NCBI RefSeq assembly: GCF_007830635.1
Contig: NZ_VLLA01000017.1
Location: 62,001-126,000, forward strand
Length of the DNA stretch: 64,000 nt
From: Bradyrhizobium huanghuaihaiense
Lineage (GTDB): Bacteria > Pseudomonadota > Alphaproteobacteria > Rhizobiales > Xanthobacteraceae
Direction of reading: 5' to 3'
The stretch's first letter is position 1. Each line of letters opens with the position of its first letter. Positions 36,989-45,410 of the stretch are shown here, one piece after another. A program made the position numbers and the translations under genes. The notes beneath the pieces are model-generated. The model was not told the DNA's origin and made no database searches. It saw only the letters and a list, made by a program, of their open reading frames with translations.

Positions 36989-37605
36989 ACTGGGCCGCGA
37001 CCCTGCTTCTCTTGGCGCTCGCGGCTACAGGCGGCGTAGCGTCGGCGCAGGATTCGATGGGGCAACTGCGCTCCTGCCTTCAGAGGCAACACGCCGAGCG
37101 CCTCGAATGTCTGGACAAACTGACTCGCACCGTGGCGCCTCAGCATCGTCAATCCCCCGAAGACGGCTGGGTCGTCAGCCAGACGACCTCGCCGATAGAC
37201 TACTCTCCGATCGCGACTGCCACGACATCCTCACGCAGCGGAGCCGGCGAGTCCGCGATGCAATTGTCGATTCGCTGCCGCAACGGGCGGACCGAATTGG
37301 TGCTCACGGGACCAGGCATCTCCCGTGGGGGCGGTGACGATGCAATTTTTTACCGCATCAATGATAACCCGGCGATGCAAATCGGGGCAGCCGTCCCGGC
37401 CTTCGGGCCCGGCGTTGCGTTTACGGGGGAAATTATTCGCTTGGTGCAGTCGCTTCCAGACAGCGGGGACCTCATTGTCCTGTTCTCGCGACGGGGCGGC
37501 GCCGCCCATGACGGATCGTTCTCCCTCGCTGGGTTGGACGAAGCGCGTGCGAAGATAGCAGCGGCATGCAAATGGCCGCGCGCGCTCGCGACACCGAGTC
37601 ATTGA
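36985..37605 (+). CDS. TagO/VasI-like secreted protein
   Basis: A 206-residue protein with a signal peptide (MNWAATLLLLALAATGGVAS) translated through a 4-bp overlap with the TAXI gene. The mature part follows the TagO/VasI pattern of type VI secretion accessory proteins: a Cys pair early on (SCLQRQHAERLECLDKL), GWVVSQTTSPIDYSPIATA, LSIRCRNGRTELVLTG, FYRINDNPAMQ, and a closing FSLAGLDEARAKIAAAC. No other type VI gene is in the window, so it probably serves another envelope task. Assignment is by sequence pattern only. Confidence 0.7.
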   Translation: MNWAATLLLLALAATGGVASAQDSMGQLRSCLQRQHAERLECLDKLTRTVAPQHRQSPEDGWVVSQTTSPIDYSPIATATTSSRSGAGESAMQLSIRCRNGRTELVLTGPGISRGGGDDAIFYRINDNPAMQIGAAVPAFGPGVAFTGEIIRLVQSLPDSGDLIVLFSRRGGAAHDGSFSLAGLDEARAKIAAACKWPRALATPSH

Positions 37606-37641
37606 TGACATGCAAAACGATCTTCTCGATGGAGGCGGATA

Positions 37642-38235
37642 ATGATGACGTTCCAACATACTGCCAAGGTGTTCGCGATGGCGGCGATTACAGTTCTGGC
37701 TTCTGCATCGTTTGCGGCCGCCGAGCAAGGCGGAAGATACTGGACGCCGGCAGACGGGCAACAAGTCCAGCATAGGGCGGCGCACGCGAGACAACACGTG
37801 GCGAAGCCGGCAAAGCGAAAGCAGGACGCGTTTGCCCATATGAAGAATTCGGCGGCGCCGAAGGAAAGAGAGCATCATTTGATCCTGCAGGTAAATACCA
37901 ATGACGCCCCGGCGATGAATCTCGCGCTCAACAACGCGATGAACGTGGCGCAATACTACAAGGACGCCGGCGAGAAGGTGAAGATCGAGGTCGTCACATT
38001 TGGGCCCGGGCTACACATGCTGCGTGACGACACGTCGCCGGTAAGAGCGCGCATCGAGGAAATGGCCCTGAGCACGCCTGAGGTTTCGTTCAAGGCCTGC
38101 GGCAACACCCAGGAGAAAATGAAGAAGGCCGAGAACAAGGACATACCGATTATGCGTCAGGCGGAGATCGTGAAATCGGGCGTCGTGCGCGTCATGGAAT
38201 TGCAGGAGAAGGGCTGGACCTACGTCAAGCCGTGA
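37642..38235 (+). CDS. DsrE-family-like exported protein
   Basis: A 197-residue protein with a signal peptide (MAAITVLASASFAAAEQ) and a basic linker, then a DsrE/DsrF-like fold: HHLILQVNTNDAPAMNLALNNAMNVAQYYKDAG, VEVVTFGPGLHMLRDD, FKACGNTQEKM. The single Cys in FKACGNT lies where DsrE-type sulfur carriers hold theirs. It is probably periplasmic, and the role is unknown. It lies 36 bp after the TagO-like gene and seems to share its transcript. Confidence 0.8.
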   Translation: MMTFQHTAKVFAMAAITVLASASFAAAEQGGRYWTPADGQQVQHRAAHARQHVAKPAKRKQDAFAHMKNSAAPKEREHHLILQVNTNDAPAMNLALNNAMNVAQYYKDAGEKVKIEVVTFGPGLHMLRDDTSPVRARIEEMALSTPEVSFKACGNTQEKMKKAENKDIPIMRQAEIVKSGVVRVMELQEKGWTYVKP

Positions 38236-38305
38236 CAGGTAAGTAGCGGCAGTGACGTCGGCCGCCATCGCCGCGTCTAAGAGCATCTCATTTGCTGAGA
38301 AGGCC

Positions 38306-38533
38306 ATGGCGGGACCAGCCTACACCAATCTCGGGTTTCCGCCGGGTTCACGCGTTCAGGTAAAGCCCGAAGCCGGCGCTCGCTTGGCTGGAAAGACCGG
38401 ACGCGTCGTTGGCGGCGGATTTTATCCGAAAAGCCTCCGTCTGGTCCTGGACGGAGCGAAAGTTCCAATCACTCTGCACGTGAACTACGTGGCGGCGATT
38501 GACGACGACGTCGATCCGATGAAATCGGATTGA
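38306..38533 (+). CDS. Small KOW-like basic protein
   Basis: A 75-residue frame from the ATG at 38306; a GTG at 38252 would add 18 residues. The run GSRVQVKPEAGARLAGKTGRVVGGGF has the turn pattern of KOW/SH3-like modules, followed by LRLVLDGAKVPITLHVNYVAAID. No enzyme motif. It is the last gene of the plus-strand envelope run; function unknown. Confidence 0.6.
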   Translation: MAGPAYTNLGFPPGSRVQVKPEAGARLAGKTGRVVGGGFYPKSLRLVLDGAKVPITLHVNYVAAIDDDVDPMKSD

Positions 38534-38651
38534 TGGATGGGCTGACGTCGGGCCAGAAACGCAGGCCTGCTCTAAGGTCGTTCCAATGTAATGGAGCTTG
38601 CGTTGAGCGACGTTCCTTCCATTTCATTTCCGGCAATTGCCTTGCATCCCG

Positions 38652-39098
38652 TCAAGTAAGTCGCGGCGCCGCAGGTTGGCCGGGCATCAATGACTTGAGC
38701 ATCCTGGCAGCACGGATGGCGAAGCCCAGCGGAGGCCGCCGGCAAAAGGCGACCTTCTTCACACGCTCCTTGACGTGCCACTTGGCATGCGAGCCGGTGC
38801 GGAACAAGATCACGTCGCCGGCACCATAACGCGTCGGCGCTCCACCATCGACCTCGAGCATGATTGATCCTTCGAGGATCACGACGGTCTCGTCGAAATC
38901 GTAATGCCAGTTGAACTTGCCTTCGGTGCAGGACCAAATCATCGTCCACCAGGTCTTGAACGCGCTCTTCGACAGAAGGTGCGAACGAGCTTCCGGGCGA
39001 CCTTCGATGATCCACGACGGCTCGATGGGTGACGGCGTGAGTTCAACCGTGTCGCAATATGCCGCTTCAACAAGGTCGCGCATCTGCACCATCCGCAT
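38652..39098 (-). CDS. Cupin-domain protein
   Basis: A single-domain cupin of about 148 residues; a start at 39197 would add 33 residues that look unrelated. The fold is shown by IWSCTEGKFNWHYDFDETVVILEGSIMLEVDG and GAGDVILFRTGSHAKWHVKERVKKVAF, the pattern of the Cupin_3 (ureidoglycine aminohydrolase-like) group. The first cupin motif keeps His and Glu metal-ligand candidates. It lies downstream of the LacI-type regulator and may belong to the same sugar-use locus; its substrate is unknown. Confidence 0.8.
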   Translation of the reverse strand: MRMVQMRDLVEAAYCDTVELTPSPIEPSWIIEGRPEARSHLLSKSAFKTWWTMIWSCTEGKFNWHYDFDETVVILEGSIMLEVDGGAPTRYGAGDVILFRTGSHAKWHVKERVKKVAFCRRPPLGFAIRAARMLKSLMPGQPAAPRLT

Positions 39099-39377
39099 TG
39101 TTTGATGTATATTTGGCTCCTTCTCAACATATTCAGGCCTCAATTGAAGCCCGTGAAGATGTCGCCTTGTCGCACTCCCCGCTTCGTCGCGCACCATTAC
39201 GAGGTACCTCGGCCCGGTAGATTCGCGGACGGTGTTTTGTGCTGCTTCTGAGCGATCGACAGCTCCGCGACTCGCCCGGATGGAGCTGGCAAGATGCGTG
39301 CTTCGACACCACGCATCGCGTGGCTTCCACCGCTATCTCAAGGACGGTGCTTGCCAGCTGATCTGCTGCATCTCTCG

Positions 39378-40427
39378 TTACGGCAGATTGTCGCGCAGAA
39401 AAATGTCGATGCGGATGCGCTCCTGGTCCGGGCTGATGGGCTCGCCCGAGCAATGCGCGAGCAGGACGCGCGCCGCGGAACGCGCTTCGTGGCCCGGATC
39501 CTGGTTGATGATCGCATCGAGCGTGCCGCGGACCAGGAAGCGCCGCGTGTGCTGGGTCAGTTCATGGGTGATCCAGACCACCTCGCGTGCGCGGCCCGAG
39601 GCTTCGAGCGCATCGGCGATGCCGCGGTTCCCGGCCCCGCAGCAATAGATGCCGCGGAGATCGGCATGGCGCGCGAGCAGCGCGGCCGTGAGCTTTCGCG
39701 TGCGGTCGCTGTCGTCGCGGCCCTCGAGGACCGGCAGCGCGCGCAGGTTCGGATATTCGCTGGACAGGATCTGGTGGAAGCCGAATTGCCGCTCGGTGTG
39801 GTCGCGCAGCGACAACGATCCCGCGATCACGGCAACCGTCCCCTCGCCGCCGGCGAGGAAACGTCCCATCAGCGTTGCGGCGGTCCGGCCAGCGGCCGGA
39901 TTGTCTATTCCGACGTAATGGAGACGGCGCGCGCTCGGTGCATCCGACACAAGCGTCACGACGGCGACCCCGCGCGATGCGAGTTCGTCGATCGCGGCGC
40001 GCACCCGGGGATGGTCGAGCGCGATGACAGCCACCCCCTGATAGGCCGGCGACAGAGTCTCCAGCGCGCCGGCGAGCACGTCCGGATCGAACACGTCGAC
40101 ATGGAGGATGTCGATGAAGCCGCGCTGTCCGGCGAGCCACTCCGCCGTGCGCTGGACCTGCTCGGTCAGATTGGTCATGAAGCTGTTGCTGCCGCTCGGC
40201 AGCACGAAGGCGAAGCGGAAACTCTGCCCGCGCGCGAGCCGCGCCGCGGCGACGTCGGCGCGATAGCCGAGTTTCGCCACCGCAGCCTCGACACGCGCGA
40301 CCGTCTTGGCGCGCACGCCCTCGCGCCGGTTGACGACGCGGTCCACGGTGGCGAGCGAAACGCCGGCCGCCCGCGCGACATCCTCGAGCGTGGCGCGAAC
40401 GACCTGCTGGGCCGCGCCGGCTGTCAT
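39378..40427 (-). CDS. LacI-family transcriptional regulator
   Basis: A 349-residue repressor/activator. The start at 40427 (MTAGAAQQVVRATLEDVARA) overlaps the stop of the ThuA-like gene as ATGA and places the helix-turn-helix ATLEDVARAAGVSLATVDRVVNRREGV at the N-terminus, with the hinge helix AAARLARGQ. The periplasmic-binding-like sensor domain follows (FRFAFVLPSGSNSFMTNL, VAVIALDHPRVRAAI, GRTAATLMGRFL). It most probably controls the adjacent transporter and oxidoreductase operon, of which it is the last gene, in the manner of ThuR. The effector sugar is unknown. Confidence 0.92.
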   Translation of the reverse strand: MTAGAAQQVVRATLEDVARAAGVSLATVDRVVNRREGVRAKTVARVEAAVAKLGYRADVAAARLARGQSFRFAFVLPSGSNSFMTNLTEQVQRTAEWLAGQRGFIDILHVDVFDPDVLAGALETLSPAYQGVAVIALDHPRVRAAIDELASRGVAVVTLVSDAPSARRLHYVGIDNPAAGRTAATLMGRFLAGGEGTVAVIAGSLSLRDHTERQFGFHQILSSEYPNLRALPVLEGRDDSDRTRKLTAALLARHADLRGIYCCGAGNRGIADALEASGRAREVVWITHELTQHTRRFLVRGTLDAIINQDPGHEARSAARVLLAHCSGEPISPDQERIRIDIFLRDNLP

Positions 40428-41068
40428 TCGCGCGCTGCCCACAACATGCCGCGGGTCATCAGCGTCCGGATCTCGGGCACGTCGAGCTCGTAGGCGCGGT
40501 GGCCGAGCGAGGAATAGAACACCCTGCCGGCGCCGTAGCGCTTCTTCCACACCACGGGCATCACCACGCCCTCGATCCAGGGCGCGTGCTCTCCGGTGAA
40601 GGTCGTCGTCGCCAACACCTCGTTGGCGGGGTCGACATGCATGTAGTACTGCTCGGAACGATGCTCGAAACTCTTCAGGCCCTTCATGATGGGGTCGTCC
40701 GGCTTCGTCAAGTCGACCTTGTAGTCGATGATGTTGCCGGGATGGGCGACCCACTGCCCGCCGCACAGGAACTGGTAGTCGACCGAATCGCGGAATGCGT
40801 CGCACATCCCGCCATGGTGTCCGGCGAGCCCGACCCCGCTGCGCACAGCCGCGCAGAGATTGAGCGCCTCCGCCTTCTCGATCTTCGACATCGTGTAGAT
40901 CGGGATGATCAGCGACAGATCGTGGATCGCGGGATCGGCGAACGCCGCCGTCGTGGTCTCGATCCGCACCTCGAAGCCTTCGGCCTTCAACCAGCCGCGG
41001 ATCATCGACGCACAGAGATCGGGATCGTGCCCCGGCCAGCCGCCCCAAACAATCATTGCCTTGCGCAT
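40424..41068 (-). CDS. ThuA-like domain protein
   Basis: A 214-residue ThuA-family protein with a class I glutamine-amidotransferase-like fold: MIVWGGWPGHDPDLCASMI, LIIPIYTMSKIEKAEALNLC, GVGLAGHHGGMCDAF, YYMHVDPANEVLATTTF and MPVVWKKRYGAGRVFYSSLGHRAYE. ThuA proteins act with ThuB oxidoreductases in trehalose, maltitol or sucrose use through 3-keto sugars. Here the ThuB role would be filled by the Gfo/Idh gene directly upstream (10 bp gap). Soluble and cytoplasmic; the substrate is not determined. Confidence 0.9.
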   Translation of the reverse strand: MRKAMIVWGGWPGHDPDLCASMIRGWLKAEGFEVRIETTTAAFADPAIHDLSLIIPIYTMSKIEKAEALNLCAAVRSGVGLAGHHGGMCDAFRDSVDYQFLCGGQWVAHPGNIIDYKVDLTKPDDPIMKGLKSFEHRSEQYYMHVDPANEVLATTTFTGEHAPWIEGVVMPVVWKKRYGAGRVFYSSLGHRAYELDVPEIRTLMTRGMLWAARE

Positions 41069-41078
41069 GCTTCTATCC

Positions 41079-42179
41079 TCAGTCGATCTGTCCGGTTTCG
41101 CGTCCGGCCGGCAGCATCGCCGGCCGCTCGACGCGGCTCTCGATCTTGACGCGCCTCCCTTCGTCGGCAGAGGTCTGGAACGCCTCCATCACCTCCAGCA
41201 CATGGAAGGCAAGCGCGCCGCTGGCGCGATGCGGCCGGTTGCCCAGGATCGCGGAGGCCATGTCGGCGACGCCGATGGAACGGAACTCGCCCTCGGCGTG
41301 ACCGTGCGTGAGCGGCACCGTCTCCCACTCGCCGCCGGTTCTGGCCAGTTGCACCTCGCCCCCGAAGCGGTTCGGGTCCGGCACCAGCATGGTGCCCTTG
41401 TCGCCCCAGATCTCGATCGGGGCATGGCGGTGCTTGGGCACGTCAAAACTCATTCCGATCGAGACAACCGCGCCGCTTTCGAATTCGAGCAGGCCTGCGA
41501 CATGCGTTGAAACCTCAACGGGGATCAGCGTGCCGTTCATCGGCTGGCTGGTGACCAGGCGCTCGGTTTTCGGACGCGCCGTCGTGCCCATTACGCTCGC
41601 AACCGGGCCGAGCAGTTGCACGAGATCGGTGATGTAATAGGGACCCATGTCGAGCATCGGCCCACCGCCGCGAAGATAGTAGAAGCCCGGCGCCGGATGC
41701 CAGCGCTCGTGGCCGGGGCAGCCGAAGAAGGCACTGCCCGCCACGGGCGTGCCGATCGCGCCGTCGTCGATCAGCTTGCGCGCGGTCTGGTGCCCGCCGC
41801 CGAGGAACGTGTCGGGCGCGCAGCCGACCCGAAGGTTCTTCTGCGCGGCAAGGTCCATCACCTTGCGCGCTTCCGTGGCGTTGATGCCGAGCGGCTTCTC
41901 AGAATGGACGTGCTTGCCGGCGTTCAGCACTGCAAGGCTGACGTCGGTATGGGCGAGCGGCACCGTGAGATTGACGACGATCTCGACGTCGTCACGCCTC
42001 AGCAATTGATCGACCCGCATCGCCGGAAGCCCGAAGGCCGCGCCCTGGCGCTCCGCGGCGTCACTGCGCATGTCGGCAAGCGCCTTGATCTCGAGGACGG
42101 GAAAGCGCTGGGCCGCCTTCAGATAGGCGGTACTGATATTGCCGCAGCCGATGATTCCGATACCAATTCTTCTCATCAT
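41079..42179 (-). CDS. Gfo/Idh/MocA oxidoreductase (ThuB-like position)
   Basis: A 366-residue NAD(P)-dependent sugar dehydrogenase. Rossmann motif GIIGCGNISTAYLKAA, catalytic motif EKPLGINA, and in the C-terminal domain GGGPMLDMGPYYITDLVQLLG with the His/Tyr region usual for the family. It would oxidise the sugar imported by the upstream ABC transporter, commonly to a 3-keto form that the ThuA-like protein helps process. It ends 10 bp before the ThuA-like gene and begins 20 bp after the permease gene, so it sits inside the operon. Confidence 0.92.
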   Translation of the reverse strand: MMRRIGIGIIGCGNISTAYLKAAQRFPVLEIKALADMRSDAAERQGAAFGLPAMRVDQLLRRDDVEIVVNLTVPLAHTDVSLAVLNAGKHVHSEKPLGINATEARKVMDLAAQKNLRVGCAPDTFLGGGHQTARKLIDDGAIGTPVAGSAFFGCPGHERWHPAPGFYYLRGGGPMLDMGPYYITDLVQLLGPVASVMGTTARPKTERLVTSQPMNGTLIPVEVSTHVAGLLEFESGAVVSIGMSFDVPKHRHAPIEIWGDKGTMLVPDPNRFGGEVQLARTGGEWETVPLTHGHAEGEFRSIGVADMASAILGNRPHRASGALAFHVLEVMEAFQTSADEGRRVKIESRVERPAMLPAGRETGQID

Positions 42180-42198
42180 GTTCTCCGTGAGATGCCGT

Positions 42199-43047
42199 TC
42201 ATCCCTTGACCGCGCCCGCGGTCAGGCCGGCGACGATGTGCTTCTGCGCCAGAAGGAAGAGAATGACCGTCGGCAGGATGGTCAACGTGATGAAGGCCAG
42301 GATCAGGTGCCACTCGGAGGAGTACTCTCCCTGATAGACCATGATCCCGAGCGGCCAAGGATACAGCGCATCCGTGTTGAGCATCACCAGTGGCAACAGA
42401 TAGGCGTTCCAGCTATTGACGAAGGTGATCGTGCCGACGGTCGCCAGGATCGGCCTCGACAAAGGCAACGTCACGTAACGGAAGAACTTGATGTAGCTGC
42501 AGCCGTCGACCAGCGCGGCCTCCAGCAGCTCGTAGGGGATGTCCTTGAAGAAACGGCGCAGCAGCAGCACGCTCATGGCGAGGCTGAAGGCCACCTGCGG
42601 CAGCGCAACGCCGAAATAGGTATCGAGCAGCCCGAGATCGCGCACCTTGATGAAGAGCGGTAGCACCGCGGTCGCGGCGGGAAACAGCAGGCCGAGCGTC
42701 AAATAGCTCAGCAGCATCGAGCTGCCGTAGAACCTGACATGGGCGAAGGCGAACGCCGCCATCGAGGCCACGATCAGGGTCAATGTCACCGCGAGCGCCG
42801 AGATGATCAGCGAATTGCGCAACAGCTGCCAGTAGCGCGCGGAGAACAGGATGTCCGCATAATTCTGCCACTCCCAGTGCTGCGGCAGGCCGAACGGATT
42901 GACGCGCAGTTCCCCGAGCGATTTGAACCCGCCGAGCACGGTCGCGAGCAGCGGCACCAGCACGAAGACGGCGATGGTGGCGAGGAACAGCGCCTTGAAC
43001 AATGCCGCGGGATCGAACGGCGCGCGGGTGATGCCGGTCCTACTCAT
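42199..43047 (-). CDS. Sugar ABC transporter permease, MalG type
   Basis: A 282-residue inner-membrane permease with six hydrophobic segments, started at MSRTGITRAPFD and overlapping the partner permease by 8 bp. The EAA loop that docks the ATPase is ELLEAALVDGCSYIKFFRYVTLPLSRP, and the conserved periplasmic FKSLGELRVNPFGLPQHW segment is of CUT1 type. It pairs with the permease at 43040. No ATPase gene follows, unlike in thuEFGK. Confidence 0.93.
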   Translation of the reverse strand: MSRTGITRAPFDPAALFKALFLATIAVFVLVPLLATVLGGFKSLGELRVNPFGLPQHWEWQNYADILFSARYWQLLRNSLIISALAVTLTLIVASMAAFAFAHVRFYGSSMLLSYLTLGLLFPAATAVLPLFIKVRDLGLLDTYFGVALPQVAFSLAMSVLLLRRFFKDIPYELLEAALVDGCSYIKFFRYVTLPLSRPILATVGTITFVNSWNAYLLPLVMLNTDALYPWPLGIMVYQGEYSSEWHLILAFITLTILPTVILFLLAQKHIVAGLTAGAVKG

Positions 43048-43987
43048 CGCGCATGAACCATCGCTTGTAGGTGAAGGCAAAGGTCACGCAGATCACGAAC
43101 AGAATGACGCCGATGGCGCTGCCATAGCCGACCCGCATCCGGGAGATACCGTTGTTGTAGAGGAAGCTCACCATCGTGTTGGAGGAGTCCGCAGGTCCTC
43201 CGCGCGTCAGCGGCATGACGAGATCGAACAGCTGCAGCGAGCCGATGATGGCGAAGAACACGGACAGCCGAATGGTCGGATAGAGCAAGGGAATGACGAC
43301 GTGGCGCAGGGTCTGCGTCCGCGTCGCGCCGTCGATGCGCGCGGCCTCGACCAGGCTCTTGTCGAGGCCCTGAAGCGCCGCGATGAACAGCATCATGTGA
43401 AAGCCGAAATATTTCCAGACGATCACGATCAGCACCGCCAGCATCGCGGTGTCGGTCGAGGCGAGCAGATGGGGCGGCTCGGCGCCGAATGTGCGCCAGA
43501 TCGAGGCGACGAGGCCGTAATCGCCATCGTAGACGAAGCTGAAGATCAGCCCGGTCGCGATCTCAGCCAGGATATAGGGCATGAAGAACAGCATGCGTAG
43601 CGCCACCGCACCACGAAAGCGTTCCGCGAGCATCAGGGCGAGAGCGAGCGCCAGGGGCAGCTGGATCGCGAGCGAGACTGCGATGATCAGGCCGTTGTTG
43701 CGCAAGGCGAGCCAGAACGCGCGCGTTTCCAGCACGAAACGGTAATTGTCGAGGCCGATCCAGTTGGTCGGCCTGCCGAACCCGTTCCAGTTGAAGGCCG
43801 AGTACCACGCGGCCTCGCCGATCGGCAGCACCACGAAGAGTGTGAACAAGAGGAGTGCCGGCGGCAGGAACAGGATCAGGACCGTGAAGCGCCCGTCCCA
43901 GCGCGGACCGCGGACCGCGATCGACGAGAACGATGCCTCTGCAACGCCGATCGCAGGTGAGCTCGCGATCCGCCGGGCCACCGTCAA
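43040..43987 (-). CDS. Sugar ABC transporter permease, MalF type
   Basis: A 315-residue CUT1 permease with a longer N-terminus than its partner and six to seven hydrophobic segments. The EAA loop is KSLVEAARIDGATRTQTLRHVVIPLLYP; GLDNYRFVLETRAFWLALRNNGLI is the usual periplasmic segment. Its start overlaps the binding-protein stop as ATGA (43984-43987), so the three transporter genes are translationally linked. The substrate is probably a mono- or disaccharide. Confidence 0.93.
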   Translation of the reverse strand: MTVARRIASSPAIGVAEASFSSIAVRGPRWDGRFTVLILFLPPALLLFTLFVVLPIGEAAWYSAFNWNGFGRPTNWIGLDNYRFVLETRAFWLALRNNGLIIAVSLAIQLPLALALALMLAERFRGAVALRMLFFMPYILAEIATGLIFSFVYDGDYGLVASIWRTFGAEPPHLLASTDTAMLAVLIVIVWKYFGFHMMLFIAALQGLDKSLVEAARIDGATRTQTLRHVVIPLLYPTIRLSVFFAIIGSLQLFDLVMPLTRGGPADSSNTMVSFLYNNGISRMRVGYGSAIGVILFVICVTFAFTYKRWFMRDE

Positions 43988-45246
43988 TTGCCCTGCTTCC
44001 AGGCCGCCTCGATCGCTTTCGCAGCATCCTGCGGGCTCATGCTGCCGCCGGCGATCTCGGCGGTGACGTCGTTGACGACGCGACCGACCGAGGGACCAAG
44101 GCTCTGGTCATAGAAGTTCTGGTGATAGTTCGACTTCGCCAGATTGGCCGCGATCAGCTTCATGAAGGAATTGTTGAGGCCGGCATCCGCGCCTTGCACC
44201 ACCGGGATGATGAAGTTGGCCGCGGCCAGCCGCGTCTGTACGTCTTTGGAGACGAAGTATTTCAGGAAGTCGACCGCCTCCTTCGGCGAGCCCTTCGTGA
44301 TCAGCCAGCCGGTGATGCCGCCAAGCGTATCCGTCGGCGCGCCCTTGCCGCCTGATACGACGGGGAAGTCGAACCAGCAGATCTTGTCCTCGGAAAGGCC
44401 CGTCTTGTCGGCTGCGAGCGCGCGCTGCAAATGATAGACGGTGCTGATGGCGAGCGTCATCGCCGCCTTGCCGTCGCCGAAATATCCGACGGCCTGCGGA
44501 TTCTTGAACCCGAGGAAACCGTTCTGGAACGGCTGGAGATCGACGAGCTGCTTGAACAGCTCGCCGGATTTCTGGAAGGTCTCACCGGCGAAGCCGCCAT
44601 TCTCGCCGCGCAGCGCCGCGTCGAACGCCGGCTTGCCTCCGATGCGCACTGCAAGATGCGTCCAGTAGAAATGCAGCGGCCATTTGTCGGCACCGCCGAC
44701 CACGATCGGCGTCACGCCGGCGGCCTTGAGTGTCTTCACCGCCGCAAGCAGATCATCCCAGCTCTTGATCGCGCCGGGCTCGACCTTCGCTTTCGCCATC
44801 AGCTCCTTGTTGCAGAGGAAGCCGACCTGCGAGAGCGCGGTCGGCAGACCATAGACGCGACCGCCGCTCGTGAAGGCGGCGAGCGCGGCTGGCGTGAGGC
44901 TGTCGCTGTAACCCTTGACCTGATCGGTAATGTCGTCGAGGACGCCGGCCTCGATCTGCGTTTTCAACACGCCGCCGGCCCAGCTGTAGATGATGTTCGG
45001 CCGATCCTTGGATTGCAGGATGGTCGGCAGCTTGGCCTTGTAGGCCTCGTTCTCGAGGAACTGCATCTCGACCTTGACGCCCGGATGCGACGCCTCGTAG
45101 CTGCGCGCGACCTCCTCCCAGATCTTCACCTGGGCGGGATTGGCCTCGATGTGGAGCCATTTCACTGTTGTGTCGGCTGCGGCCAGATTGGCCCCAAACA
45201 GGCATGCGGCAGCGGCGAGTCTCAGCTTCCCGAGCAGCCTCATCAC
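43984..45246 (-). CDS. Sugar ABC transporter substrate-binding protein
   Basis: A 420-residue periplasmic binding protein (family 1 extracellular solute-binding) with a signal peptide MMRLLGKLRLAAAACLFGANLAA. Typical features are VARSYEASHPGVKVEMQFL, IIYSWAGGVLKTQIEAGVLDDITD, GRVYGLPTALSQVGFLCNKEL and GGADKWPLHFYW. First gene of the minus-strand operon; its promoter must lie in the 164-bp gap to the divergent dehydrogenase. An imperfect palindrome (arms AATTTT/AAAATT, 45295-45319) in that gap is a weak operator candidate for the LacI-type regulator. Confidence 0.93.
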   Translation of the reverse strand: MMRLLGKLRLAAAACLFGANLAAADTTVKWLHIEANPAQVKIWEEVARSYEASHPGVKVEMQFLENEAYKAKLPTILQSKDRPNIIYSWAGGVLKTQIEAGVLDDITDQVKGYSDSLTPAALAAFTSGGRVYGLPTALSQVGFLCNKELMAKAKVEPGAIKSWDDLLAAVKTLKAAGVTPIVVGGADKWPLHFYWTHLAVRIGGKPAFDAALRGENGGFAGETFQKSGELFKQLVDLQPFQNGFLGFKNPQAVGYFGDGKAAMTLAISTVYHLQRALAADKTGLSEDKICWFDFPVVSGGKGAPTDTLGGITGWLITKGSPKEAVDFLKYFVSKDVQTRLAAANFIIPVVQGADAGLNNSFMKLIAANLAKSNYHQNFYDQSLGPSVGRVVNDVTAEIAGGSMSPQDAAKAIEAAWKQGN

Positions 45247-45410
45247 ATTCCTCCCAACAGGTTCTTCTATTCTTTGGCTGCAATCCTGCCTTCAAATTTT
45301 GAGGTACGCAACTAAAATTCTGATCTATGAACCTCACGACGGAAATGACTAAGGTTTGCAAGGGAAACGGGCGGCGCTTCGCACCGCCGCAAGCAAGTCG
45401 AGATGTGTCC

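Noticed and set aside
40428..41048. N-terminal extension of the LacI-type regulator giving a 556-residue frame
   Set aside because: The added part is the ThuA-like gene read in another frame; the helix-turn-helix belongs at the start, and the ATGA overlap fixes it at 40427.
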